A DNA stretch of 64,000 nt from Tessaracoccus flavus (GTDB taxonomy: Bacteria > Actinomycetota > Actinomycetes > Propionibacteriales > Propionibacteriaceae). Both the position numbers and the translations under genes were made by a program. The notes below the pieces were generated by a model. That model was not told where the DNA came from and searched no databases. It saw only the letters and a program-made list of their open reading frames with translations. The stretch covers positions 1,922,001-1,986,000 of the forward strand of contig NZ_CP019605.1 of NCBI RefSeq assembly GCF_001997295.1, given 5' to 3'. Shown here piece after piece: positions 1-10,100 of the stretch; the stretch's first letter is position 1, and each line of letters begins with the position of its first letter.

Positions 1-2261
1 CCGGCGAGGGCCTGCACAGGTTCATCGACCCCGCAGACGACAAGGTCTACCTCTACACCCAGTTCGAGACGGCCGACGCCCGGCGCATGTACGCGAACCT
101 CGAGCAGCCGGACCAGAAGGCCACGTTCCAGCTGACCGTGCTCGCTCCGCAACACTGGGTGGTATTCACCAACGCCGCCAGTGTGGATCCGGAGGACATC
201 GGCGACGGCTTCGGCCGCTTCGAGCACGAGGTCACCCCCCCGATGTCGACCTACATCACCGCTCTCGTGGCGGGCGAGTTCCACGTCGAGCGAGGCACCA
301 TCCAGTCCGCAGCCGGGGAGCTTCCGGCTTCGGTCGCCTGCCGCCAGTCGCTGGTGGAGCACCTCGACCACGAGCGCATCTTCACCACCACTCAGCGCGG
401 CTTCGAGGTGTTCGAGGGTGCGTTCGGCGTCCCCTACGCCTTCGGCACCTACGATCAGATCTTCGTCCCCGAGTTCAACGCAGGCGCCATGGAGAACGCG
501 GGCTGTGTCACGTTCCGCGACGAGTACCTGTTCCGATCGCGGGTCACCTCCCGCGAGCTCGATGCCCGCGACAACACCATCCTTCACGAGCTCGCCCACA
601 TGTGGTTCGGCGATCTCGTCACCATGCGATGGTGGAACGATCTGTGGCTGAACGAGTCCTTCGCCGAGTGGGCCTCCCACTTCGCCAACGACGAGATCGC
701 TGCGCGCTACGACACGGGCGCGAACCCGTGGGCCTCGTTCAGCAACGAGCGCAAGGCCTGGGCCTACCTGCAGGACCAGCTGTCCACCACGCACCCCATC
801 GCCGCCGACATGAGCGACCTCGAGAAGGTCGAACAGAACTTCGACGGCATCACGTACGCCAAGGGCGCCTCCGTCCTCAAGCTCCTGGTCTCTTTCGTCG
901 GGCTGGAGCCGTTCGTCGCGGGCGTCGGCGAGTACTTCCGCAAGCACGCCTTCGGCAACACCGAACTCCGCGATCTCCTCGTGGAGCTGGAGGCGGCGTC
1001 TGGCCGCGACCTCAGCTGGTTCTCCGCCGAGTGGCTCGAGACCGCCGGCGTCAACACCCTGGCGGCCGACTTCGACGTGGACGACGACGGGGCGTTCACC
1101 CGGTTCGAGGTCGTGCAGACCGCCCCGGAGGGATGGCCGACGCTACGCACCCACCGCCTCGGCATCGGCCTGTACTCCCTCGACGGCGAGTCGCTGACCC
1201 GCCACCACTACGCCGAGGTGGACGTGACCGGGGAACGGACGCCCATCGAAGGGCTGGTCGGAGTCCAGAAGGGCGATGTGGTCCTACTCAACGACGGCGA
1301 CCTCACGTACGCGAAGGTTCGCCTCGACGACCACTCCTCTGCCACGCTCGTCGAGCACATCGACGGCCTGCACGATCCGCTCGCACGCGCCGTCGTCTGG
1401 ACCTCCTTCTGGGAGATGACCCGCGACGCCGAACTACCTGCGCAGGAGTTCATGCGCCTGGTCCTGGCGGGCCTTCCGTCCGAGCACGACATGGCGGCGG
1501 TGTCGACGCTGCTCAACCAGGCGGGGACGGCCTGCCTCGCCTTCACGGCACCGGAGCTCCGCGCCGAGGTCAACGCACGCCTGGTGGCGGGGTTGGCGAA
1601 GCTACTCAAGGGTGCCGACGCCGGGTCCGACAAGCAGGTGCTCATCGCCAAGGCGCTGATCTCAGCTGTCCGCTCCGACGAGGGCGTGGCGCTCCTCAAG
1701 GGTTGGCTGAACGACGAGGAAGTGCCCGCTGGTCTGGCTGTCGACACGGGTATCAGGTGGGCGATCACCGCCGCGCTGGCGAAGCTCGGCGCCATCGACG
1801 CTGACGGCATCGCCGCGGAGCTCGAGCGCGACAAGACGAACGCCGGGGCCGAACAGGCCGCGGGCGCCGCGGCCGCACTGCCCGACGAGGACTCCAAGGC
1901 ACAGGCCTGGTCACTGGCCACCGACAGCGCCGACGTCCCCAACGAGACGCACCGCGCGATCTGCATGGGGTTCTGGCGCTACGGGCAAGACGAGATCCTC
2001 GAGCCCTACCCGGCCGCCTACCTGGACCTGCTCGGGCGGATCTCGCGCCGCGAGGGGATCTGGGCCGAGCGCGGCTACGCCACGATCGGCACCGCGCTCC
2101 GCTGGCTGTTCCCCTCCCCCATCGCCGATGCCGCCCTCATCACGACGGTGGAGGCCTGGCTGGAGGACAACAATCCGAGCGAGCAGGTCCGTCGCAGTGT
2201 GACGGAGCGTCTTGACGAGGCGAGGCGCGCGCTTCGCGCTCAGGATCGCAGCCGAGGCTGA
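1..2261 (+). CDS. pepN: Aminopeptidase N (M1 family), 5' end cut by window edge
   Basis: Zinc-dependent M1 aminopeptidase that removes N-terminal residues from peptides in the cytoplasm. The frame is open from base 3, so the start lies outside the window. The exopeptidase motif GAMEN (about 484-498) and the zinc motif HELAH (about 585-599), followed by a downstream NESFAEW segment supplying the third ligand Glu, are intact. The long C-terminal region matches the ERAP1-like helical domain of actinobacterial PepN. The gene ends just before a strong terminator. Nothing looks degraded. Confidence 0.95.
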   Translation, partial: GEGLHRFIDPADDKVYLYTQFETADARRMYANLEQPDQKATFQLTVLAPQHWVVFTNAASVDPEDIGDGFGRFEHEVTPPMSTYITALVAGEFHVERGTIQSAAGELPASVACRQSLVEHLDHERIFTTTQRGFEVFEGAFGVPYAFGTYDQIFVPEFNAGAMENAGCVTFRDEYLFRSRVTSRELDARDNTILHELAHMWFGDLVTMRWWNDLWLNESFAEWASHFANDEIAARYDTGANPWASFSNERKAWAYLQDQLSTTHPIAADMSDLEKVEQNFDGITYAKGASVLKLLVSFVGLEPFVAGVGEYFRKHAFGNTELRDLLVELEAASGRDLSWFSAEWLETAGVNTLAADFDVDDDGAFTRFEVVQTAPEGWPTLRTHRLGIGLYSLDGESLTRHHYAEVDVTGERTPIEGLVGVQKGDVVLLNDGDLTYAKVRLDDHSSATLVEHIDGLHDPLARAVVWTSFWEMTRDAELPAQEFMRLVLAGLPSEHDMAAVSTLLNQAGTACLAFTAPELRAEVNARLVAGLAKLLKGADAGSDKQVLIAKALISAVRSDEGVALLKGWLNDEEVPAGLAVDTGIRWAITAALAKLGAIDADGIAAELERDKTNAGAEQAAGAAAALPDEDSKAQAWSLATDSADVPNETHRAICMGFWRYGQDEILEPYPAAYLDLLGRISRREGIWAERGYATIGTALRWLFPSPIADAALITTVEAWLEDNNPSEQVRRSVTERLDEARRALRAQDRSRG

Positions 2262-2277
2262 GCCGAACTGCACGCGC

Positions 2278-2317
2278 AAGAGGCGGGCGACCCATGCTGG
2301 GTTGCCCGCCTCTTTTT
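2278..2317 (+). terminator. Intrinsic terminator after pepN
   Basis: A near-perfect hairpin (AAGAGGCGGGC-GACCCA pairing with TGGGTT-GCCCGCCTCTT around a 3-nt loop) is followed by a run of five T on the plus strand, 16 nt after the pepN stop. It sits between convergent genes and may also stop the minus-strand transcript, although the T-run is weaker in that direction. Confidence 0.85.
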
Positions 2318-2346
2318 GCGCGTCTGCCGTCGGTGACGGCGTTCGG

Positions 2347-2550
2347 TTACCGCTGTTCGACTCGCTCCACCTCGGTGGACGTGGCGGCATCGCCACGGCC
2401 CCGCCTGGCCATCTTCGGACCGAACACCATGAGTGACACAACGGCCCCGAAGGCCAGCGGTCCCACGACCATCAGCAGGATCATCTCGACATCGGACAAT
2501 GTCTGCGCCTCCGGCCATCCGGGGAGCACCTCAAGCAGAGCCACGTTCAT
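2347..2550 (-). CDS. Small single-pass membrane protein, unknown function
   Basis: A 67-residue protein with one clear hydrophobic segment (about residues 22-45, MILLMVVGPLAFGAVVSL region) followed by a basic patch (KMARRGRG), suggesting one transmembrane helix with a cytoplasmic C-terminal tail. It is divergent from pyrR with about 70 nt between them, and convergent with pepN across the terminator. No family is recognised. Codon use and position make it a plausible real gene. Confidence 0.6.
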   Translation of the reverse strand: MNVALLEVLPGWPEAQTLSDVEMILLMVVGPLAFGAVVSLMVFGPKMARRGRGDAATSTEVERVEQR

Positions 2551-2618
2551 GGACGGAACTCTAGCCGATCGGGCACTTCGGGTTGCGCTAGATTCATGGG
2601 CGACATCGGGAGGTGTGC

Positions 2619-3155
2619 ATGGACGAGCCGCGCGCGGTCATGACGGCAGACGACATTTCCAGGGCGTTGACCCGGATGACCCATGAGATCGTGGAACGCA
2701 ACCGCGGTGCTGAAGGGGTGCTCCTGCTGGGGATCCTCACCCGTGGGGTCCCGCTGGCACACCGGATCGCCGAGATTGCGGCCCACAGCGAGCTCACCCT
2801 CCCCGTCGGCCAGCTAGACATCACCATGTACCGCGACGATCTGCGCGCGAACCCCACCAGGCCCGTTGGTCGAACGATCCTCCCCGGCTCGATCGATGAT
2901 CGGGTCGTGGTCCTCGTCGACGACGTGCTCTACTCGGGCCGGACGGTGCAGGCAGCGCTCCACGCGCTCGCCGACCTGGGCCGGCCGTCGTCGATCCAGC
3001 TCGTGACCCTCATCGACCGGGGCCTGCGTGAGCTGCCCATCCAGGCCGACGTCGTCGGCAAGAGCCTGCCCTCCGCCCGGTCCGAGCGGGTCCGGGTTCA
3101 ACTGAGCGAGACCGACGGTGAGGACCTCGTGACGATCGAACGGACCGCCCAGTGA
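2619..3155 (+). CDS. pyrR: Bifunctional PyrR: pyr regulator / uracil phosphoribosyltransferase
   Basis: PRPP-binding type I phosphoribosyltransferase fold that regulates pyrimidine genes and can convert uracil plus PRPP to UMP. The PRPP loop is visible as [13 protein letters not shown] (about residues 88-102). The ATG at 2619 was chosen because GGGAGG lies 5 nt upstream; an in-frame GTG at 2613 is the alternative. The gene overlaps pyrB by 4 nt (GTGA), so the two are translationally coupled. I could not see an obvious PyrR attenuator hairpin upstream of it; in actinobacteria PyrR may instead act on translation initiation (family knowledge). Confidence 0.93.
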   Translation: MDEPRAVMTADDISRALTRMTHEIVERNRGAEGVLLLGILTRGVPLAHRIAEIAAHSELTLPVGQLDITMYRDDLRANPTRPVGRTILPGSIDDRVVVLVDDVLYSGRTVQAALHALADLGRPSSIQLVTLIDRGLRELPIQADVVGKSLPSARSERVRVQLSETDGEDLVTIERTAQ

Positions 3156-4081
3156 AGCATCTGCTCAGCATCGCCGATCTCAGCCGCGACGAGGTCGACT
3201 CGCTCCTGGCCACCGCCGAGGAGATGCACGATGTGCAGTCCCGGCCCATCAAGAAGCTCCCCGCCCTGCGGGGGCGCACGGTGGTCAACCTCTTCTTCGA
3301 GGACTCGACAAGGACCCGCTCGTCCTTCGAACTGGCCGCCAAATGGCTGTCCGCCGATGCGATCAACGTCTCCGCGAAGGGGTCTTCAGTGAGCAAGGGC
3401 GAGTCCATGCGCGACACGCTGCTCACCCTCGACGCGATGGGTGTGGACGCCATCATCATGCGTCATGCGGGATCGGGTTCGGTGGCGCAGGCCGCCGGCT
3501 GGGTGAAGGCCTCCATGATCAACGCCGGCGATGGGATGCACGAGCATCCGACCCAGGCGCTGCTCGACGCGCACGCGATCTCCCGGCACCTCCGCGCCCT
3601 GGGCAGGGGAAGCCTGGAGGGCAAGCGTGTGGCCATCACCGGGGACCTGCTGCACTCCCGCGTGGTGCGCTCCAACGTGCTGCTGCTGGACAAACTGGGA
3701 GCCTACGTCGTGCTGGTGGCTCCCCCGACGCTGTTGCCGCCGGGGGTGGAGACGTGGGGAGTTGAGGTCAGCCAGGACTTCGACGCCGTGCTGCCGGACG
3801 TCGATGTGGCGATGATGCTCCGGGTGCAGCGCGAACGGATGAGCGGCGGATTCTTCCCGTCCGAGCGTGAGTACATCGACGGGTACGGGCTCACCCCCCG
3901 CCGTCTCGCTCTACTGCCCGACCACGCCTGCATCGCCCACCCCGGCCCCATGAACCGGGGTCTCGAGATCTCGTCGGCCGCAGCCGACGCGGCCCGCTCG
4001 ATCATCCTCGACCAGGTCTCGGCCGGCGTCGCGGTGCGGATGAGCGTGCTCTACCACCTGCTGGCAGGAGAGGAATCCTGA
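3152..4081 (+). CDS. pyrB: Aspartate carbamoyltransferase catalytic subunit
   Basis: Second step of de novo pyrimidine synthesis: carbamoyl phosphate plus aspartate gives carbamoyl aspartate. The carbamoyl-phosphate motif [12 protein letters not shown] (about residues 50-61) and the HPTQALLD motif are intact, and 309 aa is the normal length. The GTG start overlaps the pyrR stop, and its TGA overlaps the ATG of pyrC (TGATG), so pyrR-pyrB-pyrC form one coupled operon. No pyrI regulatory subunit is present. Confidence 0.96.
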   Translation: MKHLLSIADLSRDEVDSLLATAEEMHDVQSRPIKKLPALRGRTVVNLFFEDSTRTRSSFELAAKWLSADAINVSAKGSSVSKGESMRDTLLTLDAMGVDAIIMRHAGSGSVAQAAGWVKASMINAGDGMHEHPTQALLDAHAISRHLRALGRGSLEGKRVAITGDLLHSRVVRSNVLLLDKLGAYVVLVAPPTLLPPGVETWGVEVSQDFDAVLPDVDVAMMLRVQRERMSGGFFPSEREYIDGYGLTPRRLALLPDHACIAHPGPMNRGLEISSAAADAARSIILDQVSAGVAVRMSVLYHLLAGEES

Positions 4082-5346
4082 TGACCGCCACCGTGCTGCG
4101 CGCCGTAACCCTCCCGGACGGGTCCCGCACCGACCTCAAGCTGTCGGACGGACTGATCGTCGACGACGTCCCCGCCGGCGCCGAGGTGATCGACTGCGAC
4201 GGGCTCATCGCGCTACCGGGCCTCGTCGACGTCCACGTCCATCTGCGCGAGCCCGGCCGGGAGGACACCGAGACGGTCGCCACGGGCGTCCAGGCCGCGG
4301 CCAGGGGCGGCTTCACCGCCGTGTGTGCCATGGCCAACACCCAGCCGGTCACCGACACCGCGGAGAAGGCCGAGCACATCCACGATCTCGGCCTCGACGC
4401 ACGCGATGCCGACGTCGCGGTCATCGGAGCCATCTCCAAGGGTCTGCGGGGCGAGGAGCTGGCTGAGCTCGGCCTCATGCACCGCTCCCGCGCCGGGGTC
4501 ACGATGTTCTCCGACGACGGCCACTGCCTCATGAACGCGCAGCTGATGCGACGGGCGTTGGAGTGGGTCAAACCGTTCGGCGGGGTCGTCGCTCAGCATT
4601 CGCAGGATTCCAACCTGGCCGGGCCCGGCGCGTGTTGCCACGAGGGTGAGCTGTCGGGTCGGCTGGGCCTGGGCGGCTGGCCCCCGGTCGCGGAAGCGGC
4701 CATCATCGCCCGCGACGCCATGCTGGCTGAAGCGACCGGTTCCCGGCTGCACGTCTGCCACATCTCCACCGCCGAGGGCGTCGACGTCGTGCGCTGGGCC
4801 AAGGCCCGCGGCATCCAGATCACGGCAGAAGCAACCCCCCACCACCTCCTGCTCGGCACCGAGGAACTCGTCGGCTACGACACCGTGTACAAGGTCAACC
4901 CACCGTTGCGCACGTCGGAACACATCGAGGCGGTGCGGGCGGCGCTCGCAGACGGGACCATCGACGTCGTCGCCACCGACCATGCTCCCCACGCGACCCA
5001 GGACAAGGACCACGCCTTCGTCGACGCGCGACCGGGGATGCTCGGGCTCGAGCAGGCCCTTTCCGTGGTCATCGAGACGATGGTGAAGACCGGACGCCTC
5101 GACTGGTCCGGCGTCGCCGACCGCATGAGCCACGCCCCCGCAAGGATCGCCCGCCTCAGCGGGCACGGGCAGCCCCTCGCCGTCGGCTCCCCCGGCAACG
5201 TCACGCTTGTCGACCCCGAGCGAACGGCTGTGGTCGACCGGGAGGCATCGCGGTCGCTGAGCCGCAACAACCCGTACCACGGACGGGACCTGCCCGACCC
5301 CGTCGAGGCCACGTTCCTGAGGGGCCGGCAGACCTTCCGGCGCTAG
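4081..5346 (+). CDS. pyrC: Dihydroorotase
   Basis: Amidohydrolase-fold zinc enzyme that cyclises carbamoyl aspartate to dihydroorotate. The metal-binding DVHVHLREPG motif (about residues 50-59) and the late ATDHAPH motif are present, as in the class I (long, about 420 aa) dihydroorotases. The start overlaps the pyrB stop by one base. The operon ends here: a 282-nt gap follows (5347-5628) in which I see no gene, only a possible TAGGCT -10 box near 5585 ahead of gnd. Confidence 0.95.
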   Translation: MTATVLRAVTLPDGSRTDLKLSDGLIVDDVPAGAEVIDCDGLIALPGLVDVHVHLREPGREDTETVATGVQAAARGGFTAVCAMANTQPVTDTAEKAEHIHDLGLDARDADVAVIGAISKGLRGEELAELGLMHRSRAGVTMFSDDGHCLMNAQLMRRALEWVKPFGGVVAQHSQDSNLAGPGACCHEGELSGRLGLGGWPPVAEAAIIARDAMLAEATGSRLHVCHISTAEGVDVVRWAKARGIQITAEATPHHLLLGTEELVGYDTVYKVNPPLRTSEHIEAVRAALADGTIDVVATDHAPHATQDKDHAFVDARPGMLGLEQALSVVIETMVKTGRLDWSGVADRMSHAPARIARLSGHGQPLAVGSPGNVTLVDPERTAVVDREASRSLSRNNPYHGRDLPDPVEATFLRGRQTFRR

Positions 5347-5628
5347 TCGCGCCAAAGTGAACGCCTCGGCCGCGTGATTCGGCCGAAGTGTTGGACCGCC
5401 CCGTTGAGGGTTGACAGACTGGCCGGACCTGCACTGTCGCACCCCCACGAGGACGGCTGGCGGGACGTCTTCCAGAAGCTACGCGCACGCTCAATCTGAC
5501 CGCATGATTGCTCGCGCAAGTTGATCATTTGGTTACCAAAACGTGACCAGCGAGACGGCGCGCTCGAAGCCGCGTCTCTGCCACTAGGCTCGTGGCAAAG
5601 AAAGCCGCGTTCGCAACCAGGAGGAACC

Positions 5629-7077
5629 ATGCCCGCTGAGCAGTTGGCCAACGTCGGAGTGATCGGAATGGCGGTCATGGGGTCCAACCTCGCCCGCAAC
5701 CTCGCCCGGAACGGCCATCGTGTCGCCCTCTACAACCGCACGACGGCGAAGACTGACGGCGTCATGGCGGACCATGGCCATGAGGGCGACTTCGTGCCCT
5801 CGATCGACCTGCCGGAGTTCGTTGCCTCGCTGGAGCGTCCACGCCGGATCATCCTGATGGTCAAGGCCGGCCCGGCCACTGACGCCACCATCGAAGCGAT
5901 GCTGCCGTTGCTGGACGAGGGCGACATTGTCGTCGACGGCGGCAACTCGCTGTTCACAGACACGCGCCGCAGAGAGGCCCGGCTACGCGAGCTCGGTCTG
6001 CACTTCGTCGGCGCAGGGATCTCCGGCGGCGAGGTGGGAGCCCTCGAGGGGCCCTCGATCATGCCGGGGGGATCGAAGGAGTCGTACCTGGCGCTTGGCC
6101 CCATCCTGGAGTCCATTTCGGCGAAGGTCGACGGTGAGCCCTGCTGCGCCTACATCGGCACCGATGGCGCCGGCCACTTCGTGAAGATGGTTCACAACGG
6201 CATCGAGTACGCCGACATGCAGTTCATCGGGGAGGCCTACGAACTACTCAAGGGGCTGGGGCTGAGCCATGACGAGATGGCCGACGTCTTCGCGACGTGG
6301 AACACCGGCGACCTCGACTCCTACCTCATCGAGATCACCTCCGACGTCCTGCGCAAGACGGATCCGAGCACCGGAGTTCCGCTGCTCGAGGTGATCGTCG
6401 ATGCGGCCGGCATGAAGGGCACCGGCACGTGGACCGTCCAGTCCGCGCTCGATCTCGGCACCCCGGTCAACACGATCGCCGAGTCCGTCTTCGCTCGTGC
6501 CATCTCATCGTCGCCTGCGCTCCGCTCCGCAGCACAGGCCGCCCTTTCGGGCCCCGACGCCTCCATCACCGTCGACGACCGCGTCGCGTTCGTCGATGAG
6601 ATCCGCCAGGCGCTGTGGGCCAGCAAGGTGATCGCCTACGCCCAGGGCCTGGACGAGATCCGGATGGCCGGCGAGGAATACGGCTGGCAGATCGACGTCG
6701 GCGAGGTGGCGAAGATCTGGCGCGGGGGCTGCATCATCCGGGCCAAGCTCCTGGAGCGGATCCGTTCAGAGTACGCGGCGCAGAACCTCACGACGTTGCT
6801 GGAGGCGCCGTCGGTCGCCGAGGGCCTCGCCGACGCGCAGGAGGCCTGGCGCAATGTCATCGCGGTCGCGGTGAAGGCCGGCGTGCCGGTTCCCGGATTC
6901 TCCGCCGCGCTGGCTCACTACGATCAGGCCCGCGCCCCCAGACTCAACGCCGCTCTGACCCAGGGGCTACGCGACTACTTCGGCGCCCACACCTACCGGC
7001 GCGTCGATCGCGAAGGAAGCTTCCACATCAACTGGTCCACCGACGGCGCAGAGATCGAAGCAGTCGACCTCCACTAG
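5629..7077 (+). CDS. gnd: 6-phosphogluconate dehydrogenase, decarboxylating
   Basis: Oxidative pentose phosphate pathway: 6-phosphogluconate plus NADP+ gives ribulose 5-phosphate, CO2 and NADPH. The N-terminal Rossmann motif GVIGMAVMGSNLARNLARNG, the substrate signature GAGISGGEVGALEGPS and the catalytic KMVHNGIEYADMQ segment are all intact. The ATG at 5629 (482 aa) is preceded by GGAGG at 4-nt spacing; the open frame continues upstream but has no signal there. Confidence 0.96.
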   Translation: MPAEQLANVGVIGMAVMGSNLARNLARNGHRVALYNRTTAKTDGVMADHGHEGDFVPSIDLPEFVASLERPRRIILMVKAGPATDATIEAMLPLLDEGDIVVDGGNSLFTDTRRREARLRELGLHFVGAGISGGEVGALEGPSIMPGGSKESYLALGPILESISAKVDGEPCCAYIGTDGAGHFVKMVHNGIEYADMQFIGEAYELLKGLGLSHDEMADVFATWNTGDLDSYLIEITSDVLRKTDPSTGVPLLEVIVDAAGMKGTGTWTVQSALDLGTPVNTIAESVFARAISSSPALRSAAQAALSGPDASITVDDRVAFVDEIRQALWASKVIAYAQGLDEIRMAGEEYGWQIDVGEVAKIWRGGCIIRAKLLERIRSEYAAQNLTTLLEAPSVAEGLADAQEAWRNVIAVAVKAGVPVPGFSAALAHYDQARAPRLNAALTQGLRDYFGAHTYRRVDREGSFHINWSTDGAEIEAVDLH

Positions 7078-7103
7078 TCAGACCTCGGTGGCAGACTTGC
7101 CGC

Positions 7104-10100
7104 ATGACGGACCCGCTCGCGCCCTTCTCGGCACCCACCCGGGAATGGTTCGGCGGGGTCTTCTCCGCCCCCACCGCGGTGCAGGACGAGGCGTGGCGGG
7201 CGATCGCGGGCGGTGGACACGCGCTGGTGGTGGCGCCGACGGGCTCCGGTAAGACGCTCGCGGCCTTCCTCTGGGCGCTCGACCGCCTCGCCTCCCGACC
7301 TGCCCGCGAGGGCACCAGCGTCGTCTACGTCTCACCGCTCAAGGCACTCGGCGTCGACATCGAGCGCAACCTCCGCGCGCCCCTGACCGGCCTGCGGCTG
7401 GCCGCGGAGAGGCTGGGCGAGACCATGACGCCGGTCACAGTCGGGGTTCGCAGCGGCGACACCCCGGCCAAGGAACGCGCAGCCCTGCTCAGGCGGCCAC
7501 CGGACATCCTCATCACCACCCCCGAGTCCCTCTACCTCATGTTGACGAGCTCGGCGCGCTCCACGCTCACCCAGGTGGAGACCGTGATCGTGGACGAGAT
7601 CCATGCGGTGGCCGGCACCAAACGCGGAAGCCATCTCGCGCTCACCCTCGAGCGGCTCGACGGCCTGGTGGGCCGGGATGTGCAACGGGTCGCGCTCTCG
7701 GCGACCGTACGTCCGGTCGAGCGGGTGGCCGCGTTCCTCGGGGGTGACAGGCCTGTTCAGGTCGTCGCGCCGCCGACGGCCAAGAGTTGGGACGTCCGAG
7801 TGCGGGTCCCCGTGCCGGACCTCACCCAGCCCGGGCCCCCGCCCGGCACCGAGGACGCCGTCGATCCGCTGCTCACCGACGGCACCGAGAACAACTCGAT
7901 CTGGCCCCACGTCGAGGCCGAGCTCTACGAGGCGGTCCTGCGTGGCCGTTCCACGCTCATCTTCACCAACGGTCGGCGGGCCGCCGAGCGCATCACCGGC
8001 CGGCTGAACGAGATGTGGGCCGCGGCGAACGACCCCGAGTCGCTTCCCGACGTGCCGGCCCGCCCGCCGGCGCAGGTGATGGCCCCGTTCGACGTCGTGC
8101 GCGGCGCGCCGGCCGTCATCGCGCGCGCGCATCACGGGTCGGTGAGCAAGGAGGCGCGTGCGGAGATCGAGGCCGCGCTGAAGTCCGGCGAGCTGAAGTG
8201 CGTGGTGGCCACCAGTTCCCTGGAGCTGGGCATCGACATGGGTGCCATCGACCGGGTCATCCAGGTGTCGTCTCCGCCGTCGGTCGCCAGCGCCCTCCAG
8301 CGCATCGGCCGCGCCGGCCACGTGGTGGGGGCCACGTCCGCGGGAGACGTCTATCCTCTCCATCGGGGAGATCTCGCCGGAGGCGTGGTGACGACCGAGC
8401 GCATGCTGGCCGGGCAGATCGAGGCCCTCCACGTACCGCGGCATCCGCTCGACGTCCTCGCCCAGCAGACCGTCGCCGCCACCGCCGCCCGAGGCGACGC
8501 CGGCCTCGATCCGGACGAATGGTTCGCAGCGGTGCGGCGCTCCCTGCCGTATCAGGGACTCGACCGGTCCCTGTTCGACTCGACCATCGAGCTCCTCACC
8601 GGCTCCTACCCGTCCGCCGACTTCGGTGATCTCAGGGCCCGTCTCAGCGTCGGCGAGGAGGGGCGGCTGTACCCCTTGCCAGGGGCGCTGCGCCTCGCCG
8701 CCACCTCCGGGGGCACCATCCCGGACCGGGGCATGTTCGGCGTCTTCCTGGCCGGAGACGAGAAGGGCCAGCGCCGCGTCGGGGAACTCGACGAGGAGAT
8801 GGTCTACGAGTCCCGCGTCGGCGACGTGTTCACGCTCGGCGCATCCTCCTGGCGCATCGAGGAGATCACCCGAGATCAGGTGCGGGTCTCCCCCGCCCCC
8901 GGAAACACAGGGCGTCTCCCCTTCTGGCGAGGTGAGGACGTGGGTCGCTCGCCGGAGCTCGGTCGCGGCATCGGAGCGCTGCTGCGCGAGGTGGCGCGGG
9001 ACGAGAACCGGCTCGACCGGCCCTACCTGGATGCCAACACCGCGGCCAACCTCGGCACCTACGTCGCCGAGCAGCGCAGCGCCACCGGCGCGCTGCCGGA
9101 CGAGTCGACAATCGTCATCGAACGTTTCCGCGACGAGCTCGGCGACTGGCGCATCGTCATCCACAGCCCTCTGGGGCGACGCATCCTCGCACCGTGGGCA
9201 CTGGTCATCGGCGAGGCGCTGACCCGCGAAACCGGCATGGATGTGCGGCCCGTCGCGGGCGACGACGGCATCGTCCTGCGCCTGCCCGACTCGGAAACTG
9301 CCGAGCAGCTCGCCGCGCTCGTCGTGCCGGAGCCGGACGAGGTCGCCGAGATCGTCACCAGCCAGGTGGGAGGCAGCGCCGCCTTCGCCGGCCACTTCCG
9401 CGAGTGCGCCGCGAGGGCGCTGCTGCTGCCGCGCCTCAACCCCGGGCGGCGGGCGCCCCTGTGGCAGCAGCGCCTCAAGGCTCAGCAACTGCTCGAGGTG
9501 GCCCGACACCATCCCCGCTTCCCGATCATCATCGAGACGGTGCGTGAACTCACCCAGGACGTGTTCGACGTCCCGGCCCTGGTGGAGCTGGCGCGCGCGC
9601 TGCGCGCCGGGGCGGTCCGGTTGGTCGAGGTGGTCACGGAGGTGCCCAGCCCCTTCGCGGCCTCCCTGCTGTTCCGCTACCCGGGCGCCTTCATGTATGA
9701 GGGCGACGCGCCGCTGGCCGAGCGACGGGCGGCGCTGCTGTCCATGGACCCCGATCTGTTGGCGGCCGCGCTGGGCACGCTGGATCTTCGTGAGCTGCTC
9801 GACCCCGACGTCGTCGCCGCCACCATCGCTGAACTCCGGCACACGGCGCCCGACCGCCGGGCCTCCTCCGCCGACGCGCTGGCCGAGCTGCCGAGGCTGC
9901 TCGGCCCCATCCCCCTCCGCGCTCTGCCAGATCACACCGACGGGGTGGCCCCGGACCCGGCGGATCACCGCACCCTCGTCGTCCACCTGGCGGGCCAACC
10001 GCATCTGGTGGCCGCCAGTGACCTCGGCCTGCTGCGCGACGCCCTCGGGGTCCCCGTGCCGGCGGGCTTCGCCGCACCGGTGACAGAGTCGGGTCGAGAT